Shown: positions 46,552 through 55,945, numbered from the stretch's first letter. The stretch: DNA of 64,000 bases from Glaciecola sp. UBA983 (GCA_002292215.1 DBBN01000021.1:20639-84638), one strand, 5' to 3'. Program-made: numbers and translations. The notes: generated by a model not told the origin, from the sequence alone.

Positions 46552-47595
46552 TTAATTCTGTTTGAAAAAGGGAGATAACGCTAACGCTGTGTCTAACATG
46601 CGATTAGCAAAGCCCCATTCATTGTCACACCACACTAAGGTTTTGACTAATTGCCCATGGCTCACCCGCGTTTGCGAACCATCCACAATACATGAATGAG
46701 GATCATGATTGAAATCAACCGACACGAGCGGCTGTTCGGTATAATCTAATATACCGGCTAACTTGCCGAGTTTAGCTTGTTGTAACACTTGATTGACCTG
46801 TTTGATCGTCACTCTATCGCGTAATGTGACACTTAAATCCATTGCTGTGACATTGATTGTAGGCACACGTACGGCTATCGCTTCAAAACGTCCTGCAAAT
46901 TTGGGTAAGATGCGTTCGATCCCTTGCGCTAGACGCGTATCCACAGGAATAATAGAGTGACTCGCTGCGCGCGTTCGGCGTAAATCAGGGTGAAATGCAT
47001 CAATCACTTGTTGGTCATTCATGGATGAATGGATTGTGGTGATGGTGCCACTATCTACCCCAAATGCTTCATCCAGCGCCTGGATCACCGGTACAATACA
47101 GTTGGTGGTACATGAACCATTAGAAATTACCGTATCTGTTGCCCGCAATGACTCTTCGTTAATGCCAAAGATAATTGTCGCATCTACATCAGGTGAACCT
47201 GGCTCTGAAAGTAATACTTTTTTTGCGCCTTGGGCAATATGCTTTGCCGCTTCTGGTGCGTGCCCATACAAACCCGTACACTCAAATACGATATCAATAT
47301 CCAATTCCCCCCAAGGGCAACCTTCAATCTCGTGTTCGTGTAGTAATTTGATAGCATCATCACCCACATGTAAGGTGTCAGGATGAACCAAATCGTCATG
47401 GCTTTTAGATAAGGCGACAGGAAAACCAAAGCGACCATGTGCGGTATCATATTTAAATAAATGCGCGATCCCTTCAGCGTCGGCAATCTCATTGATTGCC
47501 ACCACTTGAATCGCATGAGTGCGGTTGGTTTCGTAAAGGGCGCGGAGTACATTGCGCCCAATCCGACCAAACCCATTGATAGCTACTCGTAACAA
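46552..47595 (-). CDS. epd: Erythrose-4-phosphate dehydrogenase
   Basis: Oxidises erythrose 4-phosphate to 4-phosphoerythronate, the first step of the pyridoxal phosphate pathway in gammaproteobacteria. The 347-residue protein has the GAPDH fold: [12 protein letters not shown] and the active-site SNGSCTTNC with C162. It follows Epd more than GapA in the [28 protein letters not shown] stretch and in [10 protein letters not shown]. The start must be a TTG at 47595: a TAA lies two codons upstream, no ATG occurs near the start, and an AAGG site is correctly spaced. The gene sits 10 bp after tkt and before pgk, the E. coli-type context for Epd. Confidence 0.93.
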   Translation of the reverse strand: MLRVAINGFGRIGRNVLRALYETNRTHAIQVVAINEIADAEGIAHLFKYDTAHGRFGFPVALSKSHDDLVHPDTLHVGDDAIKLLHEHEIEGCPWGELDIDIVFECTGLYGHAPEAAKHIAQGAKKVLLSEPGSPDVDATIIFGINEESLRATDTVISNGSCTTNCIVPVIQALDEAFGVDSGTITTIHSSMNDQQVIDAFHPDLRRTRAASHSIIPVDTRLAQGIERILPKFAGRFEAIAVRVPTINVTAMDLSVTLRDRVTIKQVNQVLQQAKLGKLAGILDYTEQPLVSVDFNHDPHSCIVDGSQTRVSHGQLVKTLVWCDNEWGFANRMLDTALALSPFFKQN

Positions 47596-47605
47596 GCGTT
47601 ATGCC

Positions 47606-49597
47606 TTATAAAGCGTTAGCGGCATCAACGACTGCTTGAGTCGTAATACCGAATAACTCATAGAGTTCTTTAGCTGGCGCAGACTCACCAAACGTGTCCA
47701 TACCAATAATCGCACCGTTAAGGCCCACATATTTGTACCATGAATCTTTGGCTAAGGCTTCAACTGCAACGCGTTTAATGACTGCTGCTGGAAGTACGCT
47801 TTCTTTGTATTCTGCTGATTGAGCGTCGTACACATCCGTAGAAGGCATAGATACCACACGCACCGCTTTACCTTGCTCACTTAAGCGCTGTGCAGCGGCA
47901 ACAGCTAGTTCTACTTCAGAACCGGTTGCAATCAAAATAATCTCAGGCGTGCTGGCGCTATCCACTAACACGTAACCGCCTTTTGCAATATCAGCAACTT
48001 GCGCTGGTGTACGTGGCTGTTGCTCACATCCTTGACGAGTAAATATTAATGTTGATGGACCATCAGTACGTTCAATCGCATATTTCCATGCAACGGCACT
48101 TTCTACTTGGTCACATGGACGCCAATTATCTAGATTTGGCGTTGCACGTAAAGACACTAACTGCTCTACAGGTTGATGCGTTGGACCATCTTCACCCAGA
48201 CCAATCGAGTCATGCGTGTAGACAAATATCGCCGGTTGTTTCATTAATGCCGCCATACGTACGGCATTGCGTGCGTATTCCATAAACATTAAGAATGTCG
48301 CACCGTAAGCTTTGAAACCACCGTGTAAGACTAAGCCATTCATGATAGCTGACATACCAAATTCGCGCACACCGTAGTACAAGTAGTTACCACTGGCATC
48401 ATCAGCACTGATCCCTTTACAACCAGACCAAATCGTCAAGTTAGAGCCTGCTAAATCGGCAGAACCGCCTAATAACTCAGGTAATAACGGACCATAAGCA
48501 TTGAGTGCATTTTGCGATGCTTTACGGGTCGCAATGTTAACCGGATTAGCTTGTAAATCTGCAATATACGCATCGGCTTTGGCATTAAATGTAGCAGGTA
48601 ATTCACCAGCAACACGACGCGTAAATTCAGCGGCAAGTTCAGGATAAGCATCTGCATAGGCTGCAAATAATTCCTGCCAAGCACCTTGTAGTTTAGTACC
48701 TTGGTCTTTGCGATCCCACTGTCCATAGATATCATCAGGAATTTCAAACGCACCAAATTCCCAGCCCAATGCTTTACGCGTTGCAGCAATTTCATCCGCA
48801 CCTAATGGCGCACCATGACATGATTCTGTGCCTTGCTTGCTTGGGGAGCCAAAACCAATAATCGTCTTACAACAAATTAATGTCGGTTTATCCGACTCGG
48901 CTTGTGCTGTACGGATTGCAGAAGCGATTTCTTCAGGGTTATGCCCATCGACATCCGCAATGACTTGCCAGCCGTATGCTTCAAAGCGCGCAGGCGTATC
49001 ATCAGAAAACCAGCCTTCTACTTCGCCATCAATAGAAATACCGTTGTCATCCCAAAATGCGATTAACTTGCCTAAACCTAAGGTGCCGGCTAATGAACAC
49101 ACTTCATGAGAAATGCCTTCCATCAAACAACCATCACCTAAAAAACTGTAGGTAAAGTGATCAACAACCGAAAACTCAGGACGGTTAAATTGCGCCGCTA
49201 AGGTTTTTTCAGCAATTGCCATACCGACTGCATTACTAATGCCTTGACCTAAAGGACCCGTCGTTGTTTCAACACCGGGTGCATAACCATATTCTGGATG
49301 GCCTGGTGTTTTTGAATGTAATTGACGGAAATTCTTTAACTCTTCAATCGGTAACGCATAGCCTGATAAATGTAGAAGTGAATACAACAACATAGAACCA
49401 TGACCATTGGACAATACGAAACGATCGCGGTTCGCCCAAGACGGGTCGGTTGGATTATGACGCAAAAAATCTGACCATAATACCTGAGCAATGTCAGCCA
49501 TTCCCATAGGGGCACCTGGGTGACCAGAGTTAGCTTGTTGAACAGCGTCCATACTTAATGCACGGATTGCATTCGCGAGTTGTTGGCGTGATGACAT
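47606..49597 (-). CDS. tkt: Transketolase
   Basis: Thiamine diphosphate enzyme of the pentose phosphate pathway. From the ATG at 49597 it has 663 residues (E. coli TktA 663), begins [18 protein letters not shown], and has the motifs [24 protein letters not shown] with the ThDP-binding GDG...N pattern, and [21 protein letters not shown] strong AGGAG site lies seven bases before this ATG; the codon at 49618 is a less likely start. First gene of a tkt-epd-pgk run that may extend to the aldolase. Confidence 0.97.
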   Translation of the reverse strand: MSSRQQLANAIRALSMDAVQQANSGHPGAPMGMADIAQVLWSDFLRHNPTDPSWANRDRFVLSNGHGSMLLYSLLHLSGYALPIEELKNFRQLHSKTPGHPEYGYAPGVETTTGPLGQGISNAVGMAIAEKTLAAQFNRPEFSVVDHFTYSFLGDGCLMEGISHEVCSLAGTLGLGKLIAFWDDNGISIDGEVEGWFSDDTPARFEAYGWQVIADVDGHNPEEIASAIRTAQAESDKPTLICCKTIIGFGSPSKQGTESCHGAPLGADEIAATRKALGWEFGAFEIPDDIYGQWDRKDQGTKLQGAWQELFAAYADAYPELAAEFTRRVAGELPATFNAKADAYIADLQANPVNIATRKASQNALNAYGPLLPELLGGSADLAGSNLTIWSGCKGISADDASGNYLYYGVREFGMSAIMNGLVLHGGFKAYGATFLMFMEYARNAVRMAALMKQPAIFVYTHDSIGLGEDGPTHQPVEQLVSLRATPNLDNWRPCDQVESAVAWKYAIERTDGPSTLIFTRQGCEQQPRTPAQVADIAKGGYVLVDSASTPEIILIATGSEVELAVAAAQRLSEQGKAVRVVSMPSTDVYDAQSAEYKESVLPAAVIKRVAVEALAKDSWYKYVGLNGAIIGMDTFGESAPAKELYELFGITTQAVVDAANAL

Positions 49598-49851
49598 GAA
49601 TGACTCCTGAGGTATCACAGCAAAAGTGGTAAGGTAGTATTTTTATGTACCAAAACAAATGCTTAAAGATTGTAAAAAATGGATTAATTGCATTGTCGCC
49701 TACCCGTGTGATTAGTTCAACACGTAATCGGAATAAACAGGATAATAAACAAGCTAATTAGACCAGTGTATTATTTAGTTAGAAGCTGATTACAAACTAT
49801 GGGAATACAAATAGGAAGCAAAAGTGAACTAAAAATAAAAACTAATGTAAA
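49598..49851 (+). other. tkt-metK divergent intergenic region (upstream part)
   Basis: About 250 bases between the divergent tkt and metK starts before the MetJ operator. I see no open reading frame with a ribosome site, no tRNA and no clear hairpin. It should hold the tkt promoter on the minus strand, but I could not assign its -35 and -10 boxes with confidence. Confidence 0.5.
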
Positions 49852-49883
49852 AGACGTATAGACGTCTAGATGGTTAGACTGAT
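49852..49883 (+). promoter_or_regulatory. MetJ operator: four tandem met boxes before metK
   Basis: Four adjacent 8-base units read AGACGTAT, AGACGTCT, AGATGGTT and AGACTGAT; the met box consensus is AGACGTCT, and the second unit is a perfect match. MetJ binds such tandem boxes with S-adenosylmethionine as corepressor. They lie about 120-150 bp upstream of metK, with a possible -10 box (CATAAT, 49905-49910) just downstream, so binding would block the promoter. A fifth, weak unit (AGAATTGG) follows. Confidence 0.92.
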
Positions 49884-50001
49884 AGAATTGGCGTCATCAA
49901 ATCACATAATGTGGTTTAGTTAACGCCTATCAACATGAATAATAAGACTATTAGTCCCCAAGTAACAACAGTCTAATGGTTTACCCTGTAAAGAGGTCAC
50001 T

Positions 50002-51147
50002 ATGTCACAACATTTATTTACTTCAGAATCTGTTTCTGAAGGCCATCCAGATAAGATTGCCGATCAAATTTCTGATGCGGTACTTGATGCAATTTTAACC
50101 GAAGACCCAATGGCGCGTGTCGCGTGCGAAACATTCGTTAAAACAGGCATGGTGCTTGTCGGTGGTGAGATTAATACTCACGCTTGGGTCGATATTGAAA
50201 AGATTACCCGTGATACCGTACGTAACATTGGCTACATCAACTCAGAAATGGGTTTTGATGCTAATTCTTGTGCTGTCTTAAATGCGATTGGTAAACAATC
50301 TGACGACATTCATCAAGGTGTTGATCGTGGAGAGCGCGAAGAACAAGGCGCTGGCGATCAAGGATTGATGTTTGGTTACGCATGTAATGAAACTGAAGAA
50401 TTAATGCCTGCACCGATTATGTATTCGCATAAATTAGTGCAAAAACAAGCTGAAATGAGAAAGTCGGGCAAGCTAGATTGGTTACGTCCAGACGCCAAAT
50501 CACAAGTCACTTTTGTGTATGAAAATGGCCAGCCGATTGGTATTGATGCGGTCGTATTATCGACTCAGCACAGCGAAGATATTGCGACGCCAGCACTGCG
50601 TGAAGCCGTGATGGAAGAAATCATTAAACCCGTTTTGCCTGCTCACTGGATCACGCCTAAAACACAATTCCATATAAACCCTACTGGTCGATTTGTGATT
50701 GGTGGCCCAATGGGTGATTGCGGTTTGACTGGGCGTAAAATTATCGTTGATACTTATGGCGGTATGGCTCGTCATGGTGGTGGTGCGTTTTCAGGAAAAG
50801 ATCCATCAAAAGTTGACCGTTCAGCCGCTTATGCAGGTCGTTATGTAGCTAAAAATATTGTAGCTGCGGGTCTTGCTGATAAATGTGAAATCCAAATTTC
50901 TTATGCTATTGGTGTGGTTGAGCCAACCTCAATCAGTATTAATACGTTTGGCACTGGTAAAGTAGACGACAGCGTCATTACCCAGCTTGTACGTGAGCAC
51001 TTTGACTTGCGTCCTTATGGCCTAATTCAAATGTTAGATTTAGAACGTCCAATATATTTACCAACAGCCGCTTATGGCCACTTTGGTAATGCCGCTTATC
51101 CTTGGGAAAACACAGATATAGCTGCACAGCTAAGCGCCGCACTGTAA
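50002..51147 (+). CDS. metK: S-adenosylmethionine synthetase
   Basis: Makes S-adenosylmethionine from methionine and ATP. The 381-residue protein has the N-terminal [19 protein letters not shown] motif, [16 protein letters not shown], and the glycine-rich [19 protein letters not shown] loop. The ATG at 50002 follows an AGAGG ribosome site. It stands alone between the MetJ operator and its own terminator, so repression by MetJ is expected. Confidence 0.98.
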   Translation: MSQHLFTSESVSEGHPDKIADQISDAVLDAILTEDPMARVACETFVKTGMVLVGGEINTHAWVDIEKITRDTVRNIGYINSEMGFDANSCAVLNAIGKQSDDIHQGVDRGEREEQGAGDQGLMFGYACNETEELMPAPIMYSHKLVQKQAEMRKSGKLDWLRPDAKSQVTFVYENGQPIGIDAVVLSTQHSEDIATPALREAVMEEIIKPVLPAHWITPKTQFHINPTGRFVIGGPMGDCGLTGRKIIVDTYGGMARHGGGAFSGKDPSKVDRSAAYAGRYVAKNIVAAGLADKCEIQISYAIGVVEPTSISINTFGTGKVDDSVITQLVREHFDLRPYGLIQMLDLERPIYLPTAAYGHFGNAAYPWENTDIAAQLSAAL

Positions 51148-51171
51148 TTAGTTGCAACGACATGTAATAGC

Positions 51172-51199
51172 AAAAAGGAGCCCTGAGGCTCCTTTTTTT
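51172..51199 (+). terminator. Intrinsic terminator after metK
   Basis: A perfect stem of about 11 base pairs (AAAAAGGAGCC / GGCTCCTTTTT) with a CTGA loop and a T run, 25 bases after the metK stop. Confidence 0.92.
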
Positions 51200-51271
51200 A
51201 TTGAATTATTATTCGTTGTCGATACTATATCTAATAACAACTTCTATGCTCAGAACAGGGAATGACACACT

Positions 51272-52066
51272 ATGCGTATTTTACTTACTTTGCTCGCCAT
51301 CACGGTTATTGCCGCTTGTTCGACCTCACCAACCGGACGCAATCAGGTCAAATTATTCTCTTCAGACCGGCTGAACTCAATGGGTAGCCAAACATTCGCG
51401 TCATTAAAGACAGAGCAAAAAATATCAAACAAACGCGTTGAAAATCAATATGTACAATGTATTGCAGACGCATTGATCCCATTTATTCCAGCGGGCACGT
51501 TTGATGGCGAATGGGAAGTTGTCGTATTTGAAGACGAACAGATCAACGCATTTGCGTTACCTGGCGGTAAGATTGGCGTCTATACAGGTATTTTAAACGT
51601 CGCTAAAACGCCAGATCAATTGGCGTCGGTCATGGGCCATGAAATTGGTCATGTTATTGCCGAGCATGGCAATGAAAGAATGTCGATTGCAACCCTATCA
51701 AACCTAGGGCTACAAATTACTAATGTCGGTCTAAAAAGTGCAGGAGTCACCGATAGTAATCAAGCACTAATGATGGCTGGAGCAGGTCTGCTAGCGCAGT
51801 ATGGCGTGAATTTACCTTTTAGTCGTGCACATGAATCTGAATCCGATCTCATTGGTTTACAACTGATGGCTAAAGCGGGGTTTAATCCAAATGCTGCACC
51901 ACAACTGTGGGAAAATATGGCCACAGCTTCAGCAGGTAAAACCCCACCAGAATGGCAATCAACTCACCCATCGCATGAAACGCGCATTACCGACTTAAAA
52001 GCCGCTATCCCTTCAGTTATGGCAGAATATTTAGCAGTAAAAACAAAGCCAATTTGTAAACCTTAA
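51272..52066 (+). CDS. loiP: M48 family metalloprotease lipoprotein, LoiP/YggG-like
   Basis: A predicted outer-membrane-associated zinc protease. The 264-residue protein has a lipoprotein signal with lipobox IAAC (C16) and the HExxH motif HEIGH (H123, E124, H127). The third metal ligand is a glutamate in AHESESD (E188 by the ExxxD pattern). E. coli LoiP (YggG) is encoded between tktA and metK, so the neighbourhood supports this name. E. coli LoiP is linked to low-osmolarity growth and works with BepA/YfgC. An own promoter is likely since a terminator precedes it. Confidence 0.88.
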   Translation: MRILLTLLAITVIAACSTSPTGRNQVKLFSSDRLNSMGSQTFASLKTEQKISNKRVENQYVQCIADALIPFIPAGTFDGEWEVVVFEDEQINAFALPGGKIGVYTGILNVAKTPDQLASVMGHEIGHVIAEHGNERMSIATLSNLGLQITNVGLKSAGVTDSNQALMMAGAGLLAQYGVNLPFSRAHESESDLIGLQLMAKAGFNPNAAPQLWENMATASAGKTPPEWQSTHPSHETRITDLKAAIPSVMAEYLAVKTKPICKP

Positions 52067-52092
52067 CGTCTTAACATTATTATATTACGATC

Positions 52093-52120
52093 AAAAAAGG
52101 AGCATTAATCGCTCCTTTTT
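52093..52120 (+). terminator. Bidirectional terminator between loiP and the sulfide operon
   Basis: A stem AAAAAAGGAGC / GCTCCTTTTT with an ATTAATC loop, with A run on the left and T run on the right, between two convergent genes. It can serve loiP on the + strand and the SQR operon on the minus strand. Confidence 0.88.
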
Positions 52121-52140
52121 ATTTGAATAATGGTTCAGTA

Positions 52141-53811
52141 TTATTCAGATATTTCTTTGGGCTTAATCAACCATTCTCTGCCCTTGAGCATGCCTTGCCA
52201 GTAAATCGGGGGTAGCAGCTTCTCTTTTAGAAACCACGCTAATCGTGAAGGCTTAGTACTATCGATCAACCAGGTCGGGAATGTCGGTAACATAGTGCCA
52301 CCATAGCCGAACTCTGCTAACACAATCTTGCCTTTTTCAACTGTCAACGGACATGAGCCATAACCATTATAAATGGTACGTTTTACTTTATATCCCATAT
52401 CATGTAACACATTCCCAGCCACGACTGGCGCTTGCATACGTGCTGCTGCTGCGGTTTTTGCATTAGGTGCATTCATGACATCACCCAAACTATAAATATC
52501 AGGAAAATGTTTATGTTGCAGTGTCGCTTGATCAACATCGACCCAGCCGTTGTCATCGACTAACGGACTGACCTTAATAAAATCAGGTGCAGATTGGGGT
52601 GGTGCTACGTGGAGCATATCGAATTTTTTCTCAATCAGCTCAGCACTCGTATCAGGCCCTATTTGTTGAAAATAGGCAGTTTTATTCGGGCCATCGACTT
52701 TGACTAAGTTATGGAAAAAATGCAAATTTGCATTATATTTTTCTACATAACTCATCAGTGCTGGCACATATTCTTTGACACCAAATAACACTCCACCAGC
52801 ATTACAAAAGTCCACGTCGATGTCTTTTAGCACACCCGTTGATAACCAATGATCGCAGGATAAGTACATGGCTTTTTGTGGTGCACCAGCACATTTAATT
52901 GGCATCGGAGGCTGAGTAAATATTACTTTACCGGATTTACATTGCTGCACTAATTCCCAAGTGTAAGGGGCAAGATCAAAACGATAATTAGAGGTAACGC
53001 CATTTTTACCTAAGGTATGAGTTAACCCTTCAATTTTATCCCAGTCTAATTTTAACCCCGGACATACGATCAACTTATCATAGGCAATGGTATGACAACC
53101 ATCTAATAACACACGTTTTTGTTTAGGTTCGAACGCCGCGACAGCATGCTTGAGCCAAGTTACGCCTTTAGGGATCAACGAGGACATAGTTTTAACCGTT
53201 TCCTCAGGAGTAAACACCCCCGCCCCGACCAGCGTCCAACCAGGTTGATAATAATGAATATCCGCAGGATCGATCACTGCAATTTTTACGTTCGGCGCAC
53301 GCTCTAAAATACTTGCGCAGACTGAAATACCTGCAGCACCTGCACCAACAACCACAATATCAAAAGTCTGGTCATTACTGTCACTCGGAGTTTTACCGCC
53401 ATTGACAATGCGACGGACCACACCTGACATGTCATAACCCGCTAATTTAGTCGTATGCAATATTTCACTAGTGGTGAGCTGATCTGCCAGAGCCAATGCC
53501 CATAGCGTCGTTGAACGAGTCCCTGTGCGGCAATATGCAAACATCGGCGAGGGCAATGTCTCTAGATGCGTCTTAAATACTTCAGCATCTTCATCCATAA
53601 CCTTGCCGCTGATCACTGGCTGGTAAACAATTTGAAGCCCTAGCGCTTCCGCCGCTTTTTGAATTTCGGTAAAACTAACCTGATCAGAACCCTCTCCATC
53701 AGGGCGGTGGCATACAATGGATTTAAACCCCAAATCAAAAATCGCTTGTACATCTGCGACACTAATTTGTGGTGACACGGAAATGTTTTTATTGATGTAT
53801 CTGATATCCAT
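52141..53811 (-). CDS. Fusion of DUF442 phosphatase/sulfurtransferase-like domain with type II sulfide:quinone oxidoreductase
   Basis: Predicted to oxidise sulfide to a persulfide and pass electrons to quinone at the inner membrane. Residues 1-135 are a DUF442 (Blh N-terminal) domain with a phosphatase/rhodanese-like loop, C94-RTGTR. Residues 148-556 form a FAD oxidoreductase: DIVVVGAGAAG at 151-161, KCAGAPQK with C307, and GYGSCPL with C487. The two cysteines and surrounding sequence resemble human SQOR (type II) more than the bacterial type I enzyme. A last segment (LPPIYWQGMLKGREW) resembles its membrane-binding tail. It is the third gene of an operon with the persulfide dioxygenase and exporter; AGGAG precedes the ATG. 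Confidence 0.88.
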   Translation of the reverse strand: MDIRYINKNISVSPQISVADVQAIFDLGFKSIVCHRPDGEGSDQVSFTEIQKAAEALGLQIVYQPVISGKVMDEDAEVFKTHLETLPSPMFAYCRTGTRSTTLWALALADQLTTSEILHTTKLAGYDMSGVVRRIVNGGKTPSDSNDQTFDIVVVGAGAAGISVCASILERAPNVKIAVIDPADIHYYQPGWTLVGAGVFTPEETVKTMSSLIPKGVTWLKHAVAAFEPKQKRVLLDGCHTIAYDKLIVCPGLKLDWDKIEGLTHTLGKNGVTSNYRFDLAPYTWELVQQCKSGKVIFTQPPMPIKCAGAPQKAMYLSCDHWLSTGVLKDIDVDFCNAGGVLFGVKEYVPALMSYVEKYNANLHFFHNLVKVDGPNKTAYFQQIGPDTSAELIEKKFDMLHVAPPQSAPDFIKVSPLVDDNGWVDVDQATLQHKHFPDIYSLGDVMNAPNAKTAAAARMQAPVVAGNVLHDMGYKVKRTIYNGYGSCPLTVEKGKIVLAEFGYGGTMLPTFPTWLIDSTKPSRLAWFLKEKLLPPIYWQGMLKGREWLIKPKEISE

Positions 53812-53820
53812 AACGCTCTC

Positions 53821-54681
53821 CTAAAGGGCATTCACCGGGATTTTAATATACTGAAGGCCGTTTTCAGATTTGACTCCAAAATCACCTAAACGCATGTTAG
53901 TTTGAATTGATGGAAATAATAACTTAGGCACAGCCAACGTCGCATCTCGAGCTTCACGTTTTTTCACATATTCAGCAAACACAGTATCAGGTTTAATTTG
54001 AATATTATGGGCTTTTTCATCAGCGATACTCACTACAGCAATAGCAGCTTCACCATCATCGGGGTAGTCGTGACACAAATACACTTGGGTTTCATCCGGT
54101 AAAGTATAAAAGCGCTGTACCGTTTTAAACAAGTCGGCAGCACTGCCACCAGGAAAATCGCAACGAGCCGTACCTAAATGAGGCGCAAACATCGTATCGC
54201 CAACAAATATCGCCTGATTTTCTGCACAATAATAACTGGCGCAAGCTGGCGTATGACCCGGTGTTAACCACGCCGTCAACGTAATATTACCGATAGTGAT
54301 CGTATCACCTTCATCTAATAACTGGTCAAACTGCTCGCCCGTAATCGGCGTATCTTCTTGATTACTAAACATCGGTACCCAAATCGCCAATACTTCTTTG
54401 ATACCTTTACCCATCGCGGTTTGCCCACCAATATGGGTTTTCAAATAACTTGATGCGGTAATGTGATCGGCGTGAATATGTGATTCTAAGATCCATTCAT
54501 TGGTTAAATCATGTTCTTTTATGTACGCAATAACCGCATCAGCACTGTCCGTTTTTACCGACCCAGAAAAATGGTCATAGTCTAATACTGAATCGATCAC
54601 AGCACATTTTTTGGTAGATTCATCCACTACAACATGAGTGAAGGTGGCGGTAGCATTATCATGAAACGTTTTTACTAACAT
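53821..54681 (-). CDS. Persulfide dioxygenase-like metallo-beta-lactamase protein (Blh/ETHE1 type)
   Basis: Predicted to oxidise glutathione persulfide to sulfite. The 286-residue protein has the metallo-beta-lactamase ligands H68-x-H70-x-D72-H73 (SHIHADH), H143 (TPGHTPACASY), D162 (VGDTMF) and H204 (CHDY). The TPGHTPACASY, GTARCDFPGGSA and YLCHDY stretches are typical of persulfide dioxygenases and Blh, not of glyoxalase II or beta-lactamases. It is 9 bp upstream of the SQR fusion and downstream of the exporter. AAGGAG lies before the ATG. Confidence 0.9.
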   Translation of the reverse strand: MLVKTFHDNATATFTHVVVDESTKKCAVIDSVLDYDHFSGSVKTDSADAVIAYIKEHDLTNEWILESHIHADHITASSYLKTHIGGQTAMGKGIKEVLAIWVPMFSNQEDTPITGEQFDQLLDEGDTITIGNITLTAWLTPGHTPACASYYCAENQAIFVGDTMFAPHLGTARCDFPGGSAADLFKTVQRFYTLPDETQVYLCHDYPDDGEAAIAVVSIADEKAHNIQIKPDTVFAEYVKKREARDATLAVPKLLFPSIQTNMRLGDFGVKSENGLQYIKIPVNAL

Positions 54682-54692
54682 GTTCGGCTCCT

Positions 54693-55478
54693 TTAGAGTA
54701 ATTCTTTAATGAAAATTAAAGTTGCGATGATCAGAGTAAAGTAAGCAAAGCCTTTTTGTAGCTTGTCTCCATCTAAGCGATCTGCGATTTTGGTTGCGAT
54801 CCACATCCCTACCAACGTACAGGCTATTAACGAACCGATAAGCGTAAAATCAATCTCAATACCAGCTTGCAAATCACCGGTAAACCCAATCAGGGATTTT
54901 AAGGCAATAATTAAGAGTGATGCGCCGACGGCTTTTTTCATCTCCATGCCCATTAACAATACTAATGCTGGAATGATTAAAAAACCACCGCCGGCACCGA
55001 GCATGCCAGTTGCCATACCAACTAACGCGCCTTCAGCCACTATCAACAATGGATTATGCGAGCCTGATTGATGGGTGTTTGTAGACTGTTTTTTGGTTAA
55101 CATCATGATGGCAGCTGCAAGCATTAATACGCCAAACGCCACCATAATCAACATGTCTTTACGCAATACAAACGGTGTCTCAAGTAGCACATCTGGTATC
55201 GCTGGCATGATAAAAGCACGAGTCACATAAACAGCAATAATCGATGGTATGGCAAACGTAATCGCCGCCTTCATCTCAATCAACCCTTGGCGATAATAAC
55301 TTACCGCACCGAAGGCCGCGGTAAAACCAACAATTAATAATGAATATCCCGTCGCTGTACTCGGCTCTACATTTAATAAGTAGACTAATATTGGGACGGT
55401 AAGAATAGAACCACCACCACCGATGGTGCCTAATACGACACCCATCAGCACTGCTGCCAAAAATCCTAAAATAATCAT
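54693..55478 (-). CDS. TauE/SafE family sulfite/sulfur-compound exporter
   Basis: A polytopic membrane protein of 261 residues with about eight helices and the two TauE/SafE repeats, each starting with a GxxGGGG-like motif (VLGTIGGGGSILTVPIL and GMLGAGGGFLIIPALVLL). First gene of the operon with persulfide dioxygenase and SQR, so sulfite or thiosulfate export is a fair guess. Transcription is expected from a promoter whose -10 region lies in the inverted repeat at 55500-55524. Confidence 0.87.
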   Translation of the reverse strand: MIILGFLAAVLMGVVLGTIGGGGSILTVPILVYLLNVEPSTATGYSLLIVGFTAAFGAVSYYRQGLIEMKAAITFAIPSIIAVYVTRAFIMPAIPDVLLETPFVLRKDMLIMVAFGVLMLAAAIMMLTKKQSTNTHQSGSHNPLLIVAEGALVGMATGMLGAGGGFLIIPALVLLMGMEMKKAVGASLLIIALKSLIGFTGDLQAGIEIDFTLIGSLIACTLVGMWIATKIADRLDGDKLQKGFAYFTLIIATLIFIKELL

Positions 55479-55499
55479 GTATACTAAGCCTATTTGTAT

Positions 55500-55524
55500 A
55501 TTTAGTTATAATATATAACTAAAT
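55500..55524 (-). promoter_or_regulatory. Palindromic operator overlapping the tauE-side promoter
   Basis: A perfect inverted repeat with 11-base arms (ATTTAGTTATA at 55500-55510 and TATAACTAAAT at 55514-55524) around an ATA centre. On the minus strand, a TTGCTT -35 and a TATTAT -10 (18-base spacing) can be drawn so that the palindrome covers the -10. The likely ligand is the ArsR-type regulator encoded just beyond. Confidence 0.7.
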
Positions 55525-55574
55525 GAAATATAAGCAAGCGACTAATTAGACTTTATATATATAAAAAAATCATG

Positions 55575-55636
55575 CTAATACCGTTTTGATATATCCTAAT
55601 AAAACCCCTTGATATATTAGTAAATGCTAATATAAT
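55575..55636 (+). promoter_or_regulatory. Promoter with operator half-sites for the ArsR-type regulator gene
   Basis: TTGATA (55609-55614) and TATAAT (55631-55636) are 16 bases apart, and transcription would start near 55643, the A of the ATG. An inverted repeat TATATTAG-N6-CTAATATA (55613-55634) fills the spacer, overlapping both promoter boxes. CTAATA also occurs at 55575 and 55596, spaced 21 and 31 bases, about two and three helical turns, so the sites lie on one face of the DNA. TTGATATAT is repeated at 55586 and 55609. Confidence 0.7.
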
Positions 55637-55642
55637 ATAAAA

Positions 55643-55945
55643 ATGAAAAATATTGAAAACCTTTATAAGTCAGCAAGTAAGGCTGAAACCAAACTAAAAT
55701 CATTAGCCAACTCTAATCGATTAATGCTTTTATGTTTATTACAAGATGCACCCAAAGATGTCAGTTCGCTAGTGACCGCAAGTGGCTTATCACAATCGGT
55801 GGTGTCGCAACATTTAGCGAAATTAAAAGAAGCTGACGTCGTTACGGCTGACAAAGAAGGCAAGTCCATTATTTACAAAATTACCGATCCGGTGACGTTA
55901 TCGATTTTATCGTCACTGTATCTCGCTTATTGTTATCCCAATTAA
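55643..55945 (+). CDS. ArsR family transcriptional repressor, BigR/SqrR-like persulfide sensor
   Basis: A 100-residue winged-helix protein with the ArsR pattern LANSNRLMLLCLL, then SGLSQSVVSQHLAKLKEADVV for DNA recognition. Cysteines lie at 31 and 97. BigR and SqrR have cysteines at the corresponding helix alpha2 and C-terminal positions and form an intramolecular polysulfide bridge that releases DNA; metal-sensing ArsR motifs are absent. No Shine-Dalgarno is present and the start lies at the predicted transcription start, so a leaderless mRNA is likely. It heads a two-gene unit with the rhodanese protein and is divergent from the sulfide oxidation operon, which it probably represses. Confidence 0.88.
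   Translation: MKNIENLYKSASKAETKLKSLANSNRLMLLCLLQDAPKDVSSLVTASGLSQSVVSQHLAKLKEADVVTADKEGKSIIYKITDPVTLSILSSLYLAYCYPN

Noticed and set aside
49898..50001. SAM riboswitch before metK
   Set aside because: No conserved riboswitch core could be seen in the leader; the MetJ boxes upstream explain the regulation.
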